The notes below the pieces were generated by a model that saw only the letters and a list, made by a program, of their open reading frames with translations, was not told the DNA's origin and ran no database searches. The position numbers and the translations under genes were made by a program. Positions 17,696-26,120 of a stretch of DNA of 64,000 bases are shown one piece after another (position 1 is the first letter of the stretch; every line of letters begins with the position of its first letter). The stretch is from Planctomyces sp. SH-PL14 (GTDB lineage: Bacteria; Planctomycetota; Planctomycetia; Planctomycetales; Planctomycetaceae): positions 4,792,001 through 4,856,000 of the forward strand of contig NZ_CP011270.1 of NCBI RefSeq assembly GCF_001610835.1, in the 5' to 3' direction.

Positions 17696-19147
17696 ATGTC
17701 CGTCCCTGCGACTGCTCCCGCCGCTCCCTCCACCGCCCCCGCTCCTGTCTCCGCGCCCGCCCGCAAGCCTGTCGAGCCGATCTCGTTCGCCAATGAGCCG
17801 AAGTCGAATGCGCACCGCTCGGTCCTGACGCACAAGGAGCCGGTCGCCCAGCGGACACTGACCCCCAGCCAGCTCGTCATCGCCCGCTCAGCCGGCACGT
17901 TCCATTGGACGCCGGAAGGACGGCGGCTGTACGACTTCACGTCGGGCGTGCTCGTCTCCAACCTCGGACACAACCCCCGCCGCTGGATGCAGCGGTTTGC
18001 CGCCTACATGGGCTGGAAGCCGGAACACATCTCCGGCCCCACCGCGGCCGAAGGGGAGTATTTCTCTGCCGTCCCGCTGACCGCCTACAACGCGATGACG
18101 GAGGTCGAATCGCAGTCGGTCGAACGGCTCATCCGCAACATGCAGGGTGAGAAGGGCGGAAAGCGGATGGAGACCGTCCTGTGGGCCGCCAGCGGCTCCG
18201 AGGCGGTCCAGAAGGCGCTGTGGGCCTGCCTCCACCGCGACAAGTCCCGCGACCTGATCGTCGCCACCCGCTACGGGTTCCACGGCAAAAAAGGCCTCGC
18301 CGGAGCCGTCACGGGATCGGAGTCGGATACGGACCGCGACCCGCGGGTCAAGTTCGTGGGCTTCCCGCGCGAGGAGATCGACGACGTCAGCCGTTACGGC
18401 CAGCCGGTCGACCTGGCCCCCTATCGCCGGGAACTGGACGCCCTCTGGAAAGAATTCGGAAACCGGCTGAATGTTTTGATCACCGAGCCGTATCTGGGCG
18501 GGGGAGGGAGCTTCCATCCGCCGAAGGAGTATCACCTGATGCTTCAGGAGTGGTGCCGGCAGCACGACATCATCCTGATCTTCGACGAGATCCAGGCCAA
18601 CTTCGGCCGGACCGGCGAGGTGTACGCCTACACGAAGTACGGCATTGAGCCCGATATCGTCTGCCTCGGCAAGGGTCTCGGGAACGGGATGCCGGTCGCC
18701 GCGGCGGTCGGCCGGGCGGACATCATGGCCAGCCTGACCTACGGCGAAGGCTCCGACACCTGGAGCTGTAACCCGGTCGCCTGCGCCTCGGTCCTGGCGA
18801 CGCTCGACGAATTCGAGTCGACCGACGTCATGGCCCATTCCCGCAAGCTGTCGAAGCTGATCCTCGACACCCTGGTCGGCCTGAAGTCGACCGGCGTCGT
18901 GGCGAAGGTCCGCGGCGAGGGGATGGTGTTCGGCATTGAATGTGCCGCCTACAAGGGGATGACGCCCCACCAGACGGCGATGGAAGTGGTCCGCCGCTGT
19001 TACCTCGGCGAGGTGGGGGGCGATGGGATCCATCTCCTTGGCCCTCTGTCCCAGAAGGTCCTGCGGGTCAGCCCGCCGATGACGATGACGGTCGAGGAGG
19101 CTCAGGCCTCGCTCGCCCTTTTGACCAGGATCGTCGGATCGATGTAG
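17696..19147 (+). CDS. Class III PLP-dependent aminotransferase
   Basis: 483 residues from ATG 17696. Fold-type I aminotransferase features: YDFTSGVLVSNLGHNPR near the start, the cofactor-phosphate loop WAASGSEAVQKAL, IFDEIQANFGRTGE (the Asp that binds the pyridine nitrogen), and the Schiff-base lysine in CLGKGLGNGMPVAA (Lys326). The N-terminal 30 residues are Pro/Ala-rich and disordered. Class III members act on omega-amino groups (ornithine, acetylornithine, GABA) or glutamate-1-semialdehyde; the substrate cannot be chosen here. Cytoplasmic. It is followed 65 nt later by the DUF1598 gene across an inverted repeat. Confidence 0.88.
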   Translation: MSVPATAPAAPSTAPAPVSAPARKPVEPISFANEPKSNAHRSVLTHKEPVAQRTLTPSQLVIARSAGTFHWTPEGRRLYDFTSGVLVSNLGHNPRRWMQRFAAYMGWKPEHISGPTAAEGEYFSAVPLTAYNAMTEVESQSVERLIRNMQGEKGGKRMETVLWAASGSEAVQKALWACLHRDKSRDLIVATRYGFHGKKGLAGAVTGSESDTDRDPRVKFVGFPREEIDDVSRYGQPVDLAPYRRELDALWKEFGNRLNVLITEPYLGGGGSFHPPKEYHLMLQEWCRQHDIILIFDEIQANFGRTGEVYAYTKYGIEPDIVCLGKGLGNGMPVAAAVGRADIMASLTYGEGSDTWSCNPVACASVLATLDEFESTDVMAHSRKLSKLILDTLVGLKSTGVVAKVRGEGMVFGIECAAYKGMTPHQTAMEVVRRCYLGEVGGDGIHLLGPLSQKVLRVSPPMTMTVEEAQASLALLTRIVGSM

Positions 19148-19157
19148 CGGCCAGGAA

Positions 19158-19210
19158 AACGAACTCCGGCGCCGACGTCGAATCCGACCGTTTCGAGCCC
19201 GGAGTTCGTT
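19158..19210 (+). promoter_or_regulatory. 12-bp perfect inverted repeat masking the RBS of the DUF1598 gene
   Basis: AACGAACTCCGG (19158-19169) and CCGGAGTTCGTT (19199-19210) are perfectly complementary, with a 29-nt loop. The second arm contains GGAG (19201-19204), the only Shine-Dalgarno for ATG 19213, 8 nt further on. In RNA the stem would bury the ribosome-binding site. There is no T-run, so it is not a classic terminator. It could be a translational switch, or a processing site between the two genes. Confidence 0.6.
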
Positions 19211-19212
19211 CC

Positions 19213-20556
19213 ATGTTCCGCCAGACTGCTTTCGCGGCGCTCGCCCTGTGGGGTTTGAGCGCAGCCGCTTCGTTTGCCTTCGCGCAGCAGAATCCCCCCA
19301 ACAACAATCCCGGGGGGATTCTGATCGATCCGTCGGGAGTGATCCGCCCCGCCGAGGCGAAGCGGGAGTCGGCGACCGTCTCGAAGAAGCGCCGCGAGGC
19401 GTTCGCCAAGGAGCGGATCCCGGCCGGGATCGTCGAGGCGAGCGAGCTGCGGGTCGTATCGCTCGTCGAAGTCGAGGAGAAGATTGCCGCACTCCATGCC
19501 GCCGGCAAGCCGGTGTCGCCGGCCCTCGAGTATCTCTCGGGACTGACACGGATCGACTACGTCTTCGTCGACGAAGAGAACAAGGACGTCTGCCTGGCGG
19601 GGCCGGCCGAAGGGTTCGGGCCTGATGCGTCCGGGACAATGGTGGGACTCGAGTCCGGCCGGCCGGTCATTATGTGGTCGGACCTCGTCGTCGCCTTCCG
19701 GGCCGTGAAGTCGGGAGAGCGGACGATGGGTTGCTCCATCGACCCGGTCCCGGACAACATGGCGAAGCTGCAGGACTTCCTGCGTCAGAACAACACGCCG
19801 GCCCTCGCCAACGAGGCCCATCGGCGGTTCGAAGAGATGGCTCGCCTGCTGGGCATGCAGGATGTCCGCGTTTGGGGCGTGCCACCGGAGACGCACTTCG
19901 GGCAGGTGATGGTGGCGGCGGACTTTCGAATGAAGCGGCTGGCGCTCGGTTTCGAGGCGGCCGGCGTCAAGGGGTTCAAGTCGAACCTCGCCCTGACGGC
20001 GCCAGGGGCCAACGCGATCCAGCGGTGGTGGTTCTCGCCGCTCTACGAGCCGATCGAGATGTCGCCGGACAAGCTGGCATTCCATATCCAGGGGCAGCGG
20101 CTCCAGGTCCTCTCGCAGGACCAGATCTCCGACGTCGAAGGGAACCGCCGCGACGCGCCGTTCAAGCGGAAGTCGACCGAGGCGTTCTCGAAGCAGTTCA
20201 CCGACCTGATCCCCGAACTGGCCCGCGAGCACCTTGTGTTCGCCGAGCTCCAGAACCTGTTCGACCTCGCGGTCGTGGCGACGCTGTGCCAGGAGTACCG
20301 GCTGTCGGCGCGGGCCGGCTGGTCGATGGAGACTCTCCTCGATCCGGCGAAGATGCCGGTGGCGACCGGCCATGCTCCGAAGTCGATGCCCTCGGCCTAC
20401 AGCTCCCGGAAGGCGGGGCGGGCGATCGTGGCGCTCATTGGCGGCGTGACGATGCTCCCGGACGGCGTCGCCCAGAGCGCCCGGCCGGCGGAAGAGATGT
20501 CGGCCAAGCTGACGCAGCTCCGCAGTGAGCGGGCGAAGCGGCCCCGTCCCGAGTAG
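19213..20556 (+). CDS. DUF1598-domain exported protein
   Basis: 447 residues from ATG 19213. The signal peptide (MFRQTAFAALALWGLSAAAS, cleavage near FAFA/QQN) is followed by a Pro/Asn-rich mature start. The body contains YLSGLTRIDYVFVDEENKDV and GCSIDPVPDNMAKLQ, typical of the planctomycete family DUF1598, whose function is unknown. It is secreted or periplasmic. Translation may be controlled by the inverted repeat over its ribosome-binding site. It converges on the FG-GAP lipoprotein gene (61-nt gap, no repeat copy). Confidence 0.82.
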   Translation: MFRQTAFAALALWGLSAAASFAFAQQNPPNNNPGGILIDPSGVIRPAEAKRESATVSKKRREAFAKERIPAGIVEASELRVVSLVEVEEKIAALHAAGKPVSPALEYLSGLTRIDYVFVDEENKDVCLAGPAEGFGPDASGTMVGLESGRPVIMWSDLVVAFRAVKSGERTMGCSIDPVPDNMAKLQDFLRQNNTPALANEAHRRFEEMARLLGMQDVRVWGVPPETHFGQVMVAADFRMKRLALGFEAAGVKGFKSNLALTAPGANAIQRWWFSPLYEPIEMSPDKLAFHIQGQRLQVLSQDQISDVEGNRRDAPFKRKSTEAFSKQFTDLIPELAREHLVFAELQNLFDLAVVATLCQEYRLSARAGWSMETLLDPAKMPVATGHAPKSMPSAYSSRKAGRAIVALIGGVTMLPDGVAQSARPAEEMSAKLTQLRSERAKRPRPE

Positions 20557-20617
20557 TTCCCGTTCGCCGCCGACGGACTTGTGGCGGCGGGGGGCAGGGC
20601 CGGGCGGCGGACGTCCG

Positions 20618-22399
20618 TCAGAGCGCTCCGAGGCCCTGGACGATCGTGATCGAGCGGTCGACCGGATGGACTTCGACCGTTTCCGGCGATCCTCCGGGCC
20701 AGCGGACTTCGAGCCGGCTCGGAGCGGACGTGTCCGCTGTTCCGAGGCCGAAGTGCAGGCAGGGGTCGACGGTCGAGGCGTAGCTCCCCCCTCCTTTCAC
20801 CTGCCGCGTGAGCCGCGTTCCGTCGCTCAGGGTGAGGGAGACCAGGGCTCCGACCGCTTCCCGGTTTGTCTCTCTCCCTACGAGCCGGATCTTCAGCCAA
20901 TGGCGGCCGGCGGAGTCCGAGGTGTTCTCGAGCAGTGCCAGCGGGTCGTTGATGTGGGAGATCGCCAGGTCGACGTCGCCGTCGTCGTCCAGGTCGCCGG
21001 CGGTCACGCCTCGGCCCATGTGGGGGCTGCGGCCGTAGTCACCCGTCTGCTCGGCGACGTTCAGGAACCGTGTTCCCGAGAAATCGAAGATGAGCGGAAG
21101 CTGGTGCGTCGGCGAGTTGACCGGGTAGCGGAGGACGTGGCCGTTCGAGACGAAGACGTCTTCGTCGCCGTCGAGGTCGAAGTCGCTGAAGATCGTTCCC
21201 CATCCGACGTAGAGGCTGGGGACGGCCGCGAGCCCCGTGGAGCGGCTGGCGTGTTCGAAGAAGCAGCCCCCCGTGTTCCGATAGAGGCCGAACGTCTCCC
21301 GCTCGTAGTTGGAGACCCAGAGGTCGGGCTTTCCATCCCGATTGAAGTCGGCGACGTCGATCCCCATGCTGCCGTTGGCAGTCCCTTCGGCGCTGAGGCT
21401 GGTGCCGCTGAGGAGGGAAAGATCTTCGAGCGTTCCGTCGCCCCGGTTGCGGTAGAAGAAGCTCGGGACGGTGTCGTTGGAGACGTAGACGTCCTGGTCG
21501 CCGTCGAGGTCGAAGTCGGCCGTGATGCAGCCGAGCCCCTTGCCGTCTTTCCGCAGCCCCACTTTCTCCGTGACGTTCTCAAAGGTTCCGTCCCCTTTCC
21601 CGAAGAACACGGCGTCCTGCAGGCCGTCGTAGCGCCGCGGGGGGCAGACTTCTCGGGCTCCTTTGGGGCCGGGGCAGAACGGGTCGTTGTCGAATGACCA
21701 GTCCACGTAGTGGGCCACATAGAGATCGAGGATCGCGTCGTTGTTGAGGTCGGTCCAGGCGGCGCTGCTGCTCCAGAACGGATCGTCGAGGCCGCTCTCC
21801 TCCGTGACGTCGAGGAACGTTCCGTCGCCGAGGTTCCGCAGCGCCTGCACTCCTCCGTAGCCCGTGATCAGGACGTCGGTGAATCCGTCCTCGTCGGTGT
21901 CGGCCGCGGCGATGCCGTGCGAGTAGTACCGCGATGTGGGGAGCTGCGCCGCCTCGGTGGCAGGGGTGTAGTGCCAGGCCGAGCGGGCGCGGAAGTAGCC
22001 GAGGGGGCGTCCTTCCAGTTCCCGCGGGCCGGTGTAGCGTCCTCCGCCGGTCGCCAGGAGGTCGAGCTGGCCGTCGCGGTCGAAGTCGCGGAGGGCGAGT
22101 CCGCCGCCGAGCATTTCCAGGATGGCGAACCGGCCCGCTTCCTGGTCGTCGTGGTAGACGAAGGAGACGCCGGCGTCCTGGGTCCTGTCCCGGAAGGCGA
22201 GGCGTGTGGTCGGACTCGAGGTGGCCGCGGGGGACGGGGACGGTCGGGCGGCTTCGGAACCGGGAGGCAGGGAGGTCGAGGGCCCTGGCGGAGGGGCAGG
22301 TGAGGGCGCGGGGGCGGGTTGTTCGCGGCATCCATGGCTTGTGGCGATCGCGGCCAGCAGGAGTGCCAGGGGGATGAGGGGGCGACACAACTTCAGCAT
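20618..22399 (-). CDS. FG-GAP/ASPIC-UnbV lipoprotein
   Basis: 593 residues from ATG 22399. The signal peptide ends in ATSHGC, a lipobox (Cys about 24), followed by a Pro/Ser-rich linker to about 65. Repeated calcium-loop FG-GAP/VCBS units follow: DFDRDGQLDLLATG, DTDEDGFTDVLITG, DLNNDAILDLYVAH, DFDLDGDQDVYVSN, DFNRDGKPDLWVSN, DLDDDGDVDLAISH. These form a beta-propeller. The C-terminal 80 residues (HWLKIRLVGRETNREAVGA to RLEVRWPGGSPETVEV) are the ASPIC/UnbV domain. It is a surface-anchored binding or adhesion-type protein; the ligand is unknown. A larger relative is at 54928-57951. Confidence 0.88.
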   Translation of the reverse strand: MLKLCRPLIPLALLLAAIATSHGCREQPAPAPSPAPPPGPSTSLPPGSEAARPSPSPAATSSPTTRLAFRDRTQDAGVSFVYHDDQEAGRFAILEMLGGGLALRDFDRDGQLDLLATGGGRYTGPRELEGRPLGYFRARSAWHYTPATEAAQLPTSRYYSHGIAAADTDEDGFTDVLITGYGGVQALRNLGDGTFLDVTEESGLDDPFWSSSAAWTDLNNDAILDLYVAHYVDWSFDNDPFCPGPKGAREVCPPRRYDGLQDAVFFGKGDGTFENVTEKVGLRKDGKGLGCITADFDLDGDQDVYVSNDTVPSFFYRNRGDGTLEDLSLLSGTSLSAEGTANGSMGIDVADFNRDGKPDLWVSNYERETFGLYRNTGGCFFEHASRSTGLAAVPSLYVGWGTIFSDFDLDGDEDVFVSNGHVLRYPVNSPTHQLPLIFDFSGTRFLNVAEQTGDYGRSPHMGRGVTAGDLDDDGDVDLAISHINDPLALLENTSDSAGRHWLKIRLVGRETNREAVGALVSLTLSDGTRLTRQVKGGGSYASTVDPCLHFGLGTADTSAPSRLEVRWPGGSPETVEVHPVDRSITIVQGLGAL

Positions 22400-22474
22400 G
22401 GGGGAGCGCCGTTGGTGAAGTTTCGAGGAAGGATCTATCGTCAGTTCCGGCGGGTGAAAACGCCAGCCAGTATC

Positions 22475-22591
22475 GGGGTCCAGGGGCACCCTGGTGGGGG
22501 ATGCAAGGGGGCCTGTGTCATTCTTTTGGCCCCTAGGCCCAGGCTGCCGTCGCACGTTGGGTTTGAACGAGCAAAGCCGTGCCGGCCAGAA
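22475..22591 (+). repeat. Dispersed structured repeat, copy 6 (core deleted)
   Basis: 117-bp mini version. The head (GGGTCCAGGGGCACCCTGG) runs into one hairpin with a CTGTGTCATTCTTTTGG loop, then directly into the tail (CAGGCTGCCGTCGCACGTTG). The whole centre is missing, as expected from recombination or slippage between the head and tail hairpins. It lies in the divergent gap before floA. Confidence 0.88.
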
Positions 22592-22810
22592 CAGTGTTCG
22601 GGACGAGGGCACTTCCCAGATGGAGTGATCCGCGCCCACCCCACTCCCGTTCCTTCCCCATACCTGACCCGTGCCGCCAAGGAGCCTCCTGGTCCCCCGG
22701 AGTTCCCCAAATTGCAATTCAATGGGTCACCCTTACAATCGCAACGTTGAAAAACCGCGAGTCGTCTCGGGGCGGCTGACCCCGCTGTTCCTTCGCAAGG
22801 AGTCAGGGCT

Positions 22811-23818
22811 TTGCTGACCGGCATCCTCCACAACCCGCTCCTCGCACAGGCACCCGGACGCAACATGAGTCCGTGGTACATCTTCGTGTTTGCCGGACTG
22901 GTGTTCCTGGTCCTGCTGCTGATCATCTTCACGATCATCTTCGCGAAGTACTTCAAGCTGTGGCTGCGGGCCTTCGTGACACGAGCCCGGATCAACCCGG
23001 CTTCCCTCGTCTTCATGTCCCTGCGGAAGGTGAATCCGAACACGATCGTTGACGCCAAGATCAGTGCCGTGCAGGCCGGCCTGCAGGACATTTCCACAGG
23101 GGCTCTGGAAGCCCACTATCTGGCCGGCGGCAACGTGCAGCGCGTGGTCCGGGCGTTGATCGCCGCCCACCGGGCCCGGATCGATCTCGACTGGGACACC
23201 GCCTCGGCGATCGACCTCGCGGGACGCGACGTCCTGGACGCCGTGCGGACCAGCGTCGATCCCCGCGTCATCGACTGCCCGGACTCCAAGCAGGGAAAGT
23301 CGACCCTGGACGGAGTGGCCAAGGATGGAATTCAGCTCAAAGCCCGCGCCCGCGTGACGGTCCGGACGAACCTCAGCCAGCTCATCGGCGGGGCGACCGA
23401 AGAGACGGTCATCGCCCGCGTCGGCGAAGGGATCGTCTCGGCGATCGGCTCGTGCGCGTCGCACAAGGACGTTCTCGCCAACCCGATGCTGATTGCCCAG
23501 GCGGTGTTGCGGAAGAGCCTCGACAGCCAGACCGCGTACGAGATCGTCTCGATCGACATTGCGGATATTGACGTTGGCGACAATGTGGGAGCCCGGCTTC
23601 AGGCCGATCAGGCCGAGGCGGACGTCCGGGTCGCGCGGGCGAAGGCGGAGCAGCGGCGGGCAGAAGCCGTTGCCCGGGAACAGGAAATGCAGGCCCTGAC
23701 GCAGGAGAACCGAGCGGCGGTCGTGTTGGCCGAAGCGGACGTTCCCAAGGCGATGGCGGACGCGTTTCTGAAGGGGCAGATGCGAGCCAAGGCGGGAGCC
23801 AACGGTTCGGCGGTCTGA
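22811..23818 (+). CDS. floA: Flotillin-like protein FloA
   Basis: 335 residues from a TTG start at 22811, with AAGGAG 8 nt upstream; ATG 22865 ([11 protein letters not shown]) is an alternative. One N-terminal hydrophobic hairpin (about 22-47) is followed by the FloA/YqfA-type SPFH region: [57 protein letters not shown] and [21 protein letters not shown] coiled coil ([20 protein letters not shown]) and an alanine-rich tail complete it. FloA organises functional membrane microdomains. Its usual NfeD partner is not adjacent; the only NfeD-like OB domain in the window is in the 16035-17291 gene. Confident. Confidence 0.93.
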   Translation: MLTGILHNPLLAQAPGRNMSPWYIFVFAGLVFLVLLLIIFTIIFAKYFKLWLRAFVTRARINPASLVFMSLRKVNPNTIVDAKISAVQAGLQDISTGALEAHYLAGGNVQRVVRALIAAHRARIDLDWDTASAIDLAGRDVLDAVRTSVDPRVIDCPDSKQGKSTLDGVAKDGIQLKARARVTVRTNLSQLIGGATEETVIARVGEGIVSAIGSCASHKDVLANPMLIAQAVLRKSLDSQTAYEIVSIDIADIDVGDNVGARLQADQAEADVRVARAKAEQRRAEAVAREQEMQALTQENRAAVVLAEADVPKAMADAFLKGQMRAKAGANGSAV

Positions 23819-24142
23819 CTCGCTGGTTTTCCGTGAATCCCCTTGATTTTTTCGGAGCGCGGCAAGAATTGCCGGTGGCACCGTCTTGGTGGATCGCAAC
23901 CGGCGTGCGACGCGTCGCAAGGTCTTCAAAGAAAACGGTTCGCGGCATTCGATGAAGTGATGTCGGCCTGTTGTGCGGTCAGATTTTGACCGCAGGTCGG
24001 GCTTGACGAGTTTGAGTTGGACCGCCTCATGAGACGGGGCGGGAGATTGAGAATCCCGATTCGCTGCAGTACGATTGGACGCCGTCAGGGAAGGACGCGA
24101 GGTCGCTGCACTGATCTTCCCTTTCCGATATCGGTGAGTCTG
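23819..24142. other. Intergenic region after floA
   Basis: 324 nt, fairly AT-rich for this window. It probably contains the promoter of the small gene at 24143. I see no repeat copy, RNA gene or strong hairpin. Confidence 0.45.
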
Positions 24143-24346
24143 ATGAGTGAAATGACCCTGGAGATGACGGCCGCGCAGCACGAGATCCTTTTGCGGGGAC
24201 TTCGTTATGTTCGCAGCTCGGTCGCTCTCGATGCGATGGATTGGGATGAAGCGGTCGATGCGGAGCGTAAGCAGCAGTACGCGGCGATTGCGGAAGTCGA
24301 ATCGCTGGTGAAGCAGATCAAGGTTCGTAAGGAAGCGGCCGTTTGA
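24143..24346 (+). CDS. Small conserved-looking hypothetical protein
   Basis: 67 residues from ATG 24143 (MSEMTLEMTAAQHEILLRGL). It is highly helical and charged, with no membrane segment; VESLVKQIKVRKEAAV suggests a short coiled coil. It is followed 27 nt downstream by a strong intrinsic terminator, which supports a real monocistronic gene. The function is unknown. Confidence 0.7.
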   Translation: MSEMTLEMTAAQHEILLRGLRYVRSSVALDAMDWDEAVDAERKQQYAAIAEVESLVKQIKVRKEAAV

Positions 24347-24373
24347 TTGGTTGCGATGATTGATAATGCTCAA

Positions 24374-24398
24374 CGCCCGCCTTACGGCGGGCGTTTTT
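24374..24398 (+). terminator. Rho-independent terminator
   Basis: CGCCCGCC-TTAC-GGCGGGCG forms a perfect 8-bp stem followed by TTTTTGTTTTT. It terminates the small gene ending at 24346. Repeat copy 7 begins 22 nt after it. Confidence 0.92.
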
Positions 24399-24420
24399 GT
24401 TTTTGCGGCGGCTTGAACGG

Positions 24421-24743
24421 CGTCCTTGCAGGCGCGGCTATGCCAGCTCAAACCTAACGCGCGGCGGCTGCTGGGGTCAGGGGGCCAAAAGAATGACACA
24501 GGTCCCCTTGCCGCCGGAGGCGCTTGCGTGAGGAACCGTGGTAAGCAACGGACGTCCGCTTTGGGCAGCCGGCGTCGAGAACTCACCACTCGCTTTGCAA
24601 TCCCCGCGGGTTGGTGAGGGGCATACGGCACGTTGTCCGCGCTTGGACACGATCTCCTTCAGGCATCTCTCGACGGCCAGGCCTCCGGCGGGCAAAGGGG
24701 CGTTGCCCCCTTGCATCCCCCACCAGGGTGCCCCTGGACCCGG
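24421..24743 (-). repeat. Dispersed structured repeat, copy 7 (full)
   Basis: Minus orientation, in the convergent gap between the small gene and the Gfo/Idh gene. The head hairpin is the perfect CAAGGGGGCAACGCCCCTTTG type. The tail hairpin is the poly-T variant (on minus GGGGACCTGTGTCATTCTTTTGGCCCCC). The head ends 19 nt from the Gfo/Idh stop; the tail lies behind the terminator of the small gene. Confidence 0.92.
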
Positions 24744-24762
24744 TTAGCCAACAGCCTCGCCC

Positions 24763-25872
24763 TTACTCCAGCAGCTTGATCGTCTTCTTCTTCTCCGCAC
24801 TCTTCACCGCCGTGTCCACAATCTGCTGACCAACCCGCGAGATCTTCGGACTGAGCGGACCCTCGAACGGCACCTTGTTCCGGACCGCATGCACGAAATA
24901 CTCGATCGGATTCCGGAACGGCGCCTCCAGAACATCGACCGGAACGTCCCGCCCCTCCGGACACTCCGCCGTCTGCACCCGCAACGTCTCGGAATAATCA
25001 AAGCTGCTGATCGTCCCCGCCGTCCCCTTCAGGATGAATCCACACTTCGGCTGCGGCTGGTGCGTCCAGGGATCCGTGAACGTCCCCCACCGGGTCTCCA
25101 GCTTCGAGAGCCCCACCTTGTACCGACAGACAACGATCGAGTGCTCGTCCACCTCCAGCCCGGCCGAGCCATGCGTCACCGCCGTCACCTCCAGCGGCTT
25201 CTTCCCGCCGTGATACCACGTCGCGAACGTCGCCCCGTATCCCAGGTAATCGAGCAGCGAACCGCCCCCCTCGCCCTTTTTGTAGAACCAGCTCTTCCGC
25301 TTCATCGCGTCGGTCGGCGTCAGCTCCACCTTGTCCGCCGAATGCCACAGCGGACCGCGATTGCCACCATAGTGGTGGACCTCTTCGAGCTGGCCGATCA
25401 ACCCCTCGCTCACCAGCCGGTGGGCCGTGACATGACACGGGGACCAGCGGATCGGCCAGTTGATCGCCATCCGGACCTTGTTCGCCTTGGCCGCCGCGAT
25501 CATCCGGTCCGCATGCTTGAGCGACGCTGCGAACGGCTTTTCCACAAGCAGATGAACCTTGTGCGGCGCGACCAGCTCTACGTACTCGGCATGCCGCCCC
25601 GTCGCCGGGCAGAGGATTGCGGCGTCCGGCTTCACCGCCTTGAGACAGGTCTTGACGTCCGTGAACACCCGCTCGGGCGGGATCTGGAAGTTCTCGATGA
25701 CCTTCTGCATCCGGGCCGGGTCGGCATCGCAGATCCCGGCGATCTCCGCCCCGGGATGCTCGTGGACCTTCCGGAGCAGGTCCCCCATGTGCATGTGGTC
25801 GAAGTTGATCCCGACGAATCGGAACGGGGCCGGGGCAGCGGCGGGGGCGGGGGCGGCAGAGTCGGAGGACAT
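24763..25872 (-). CDS. Gfo/Idh/MocA-family oxidoreductase
   Basis: 369 residues from ATG 25872. An Ala/Pro-rich N-terminus (about 18 residues) precedes the Rossmann domain (FRFVGINFDHMHMGDLLRKV, ICDADPARM). The family motif EKP occurs in VHLLVEKPFAASLKHADRMI, and HSIVVCRYKVGLSKLETRWG and GFILKGTAGTISSFDY belong to the C-terminal substrate domain. Members are NAD(P)-dependent sugar or inositol dehydrogenases, a family much expanded in planctomycetes. The first Rossmann turn has IN-FDHMHMG instead of the classic GxGxxG, so cofactor use is not certain. No sugar operon is present. Confidence 0.85.
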   Translation of the reverse strand: MSSDSAAPAPAAAPAPFRFVGINFDHMHMGDLLRKVHEHPGAEIAGICDADPARMQKVIENFQIPPERVFTDVKTCLKAVKPDAAILCPATGRHAEYVELVAPHKVHLLVEKPFAASLKHADRMIAAAKANKVRMAINWPIRWSPCHVTAHRLVSEGLIGQLEEVHHYGGNRGPLWHSADKVELTPTDAMKRKSWFYKKGEGGGSLLDYLGYGATFATWYHGGKKPLEVTAVTHGSAGLEVDEHSIVVCRYKVGLSKLETRWGTFTDPWTHQPQPKCGFILKGTAGTISSFDYSETLRVQTAECPEGRDVPVDVLEAPFRNPIEYFVHAVRNKVPFEGPLSPKISRVGQQIVDTAVKSAEKKKTIKLLE

Positions 25873-26120
25873 GATGAGCGCCTGCGGGCTGGAGGCTGAG
25901 AGCCGGGAAGGGAGCGTCCGACAGGATAGGCCGGCCGGATCGCAAGATCGATCCAGCCTCATTCCGACGAACATCCTAATTTTCGGCCCGATCAGGGGAA
26001 CGGGCGATTGAAGCCCTTTCGGCTTGGGGTAACCTGACAACGTTGGTCCGGGGTCCGGTGTTTCGCCGCGGTGGAGGCGGCGGGGATTGGTTCCCCTCCC
26101 GTTTCCCCGTCCGCGGTCTT

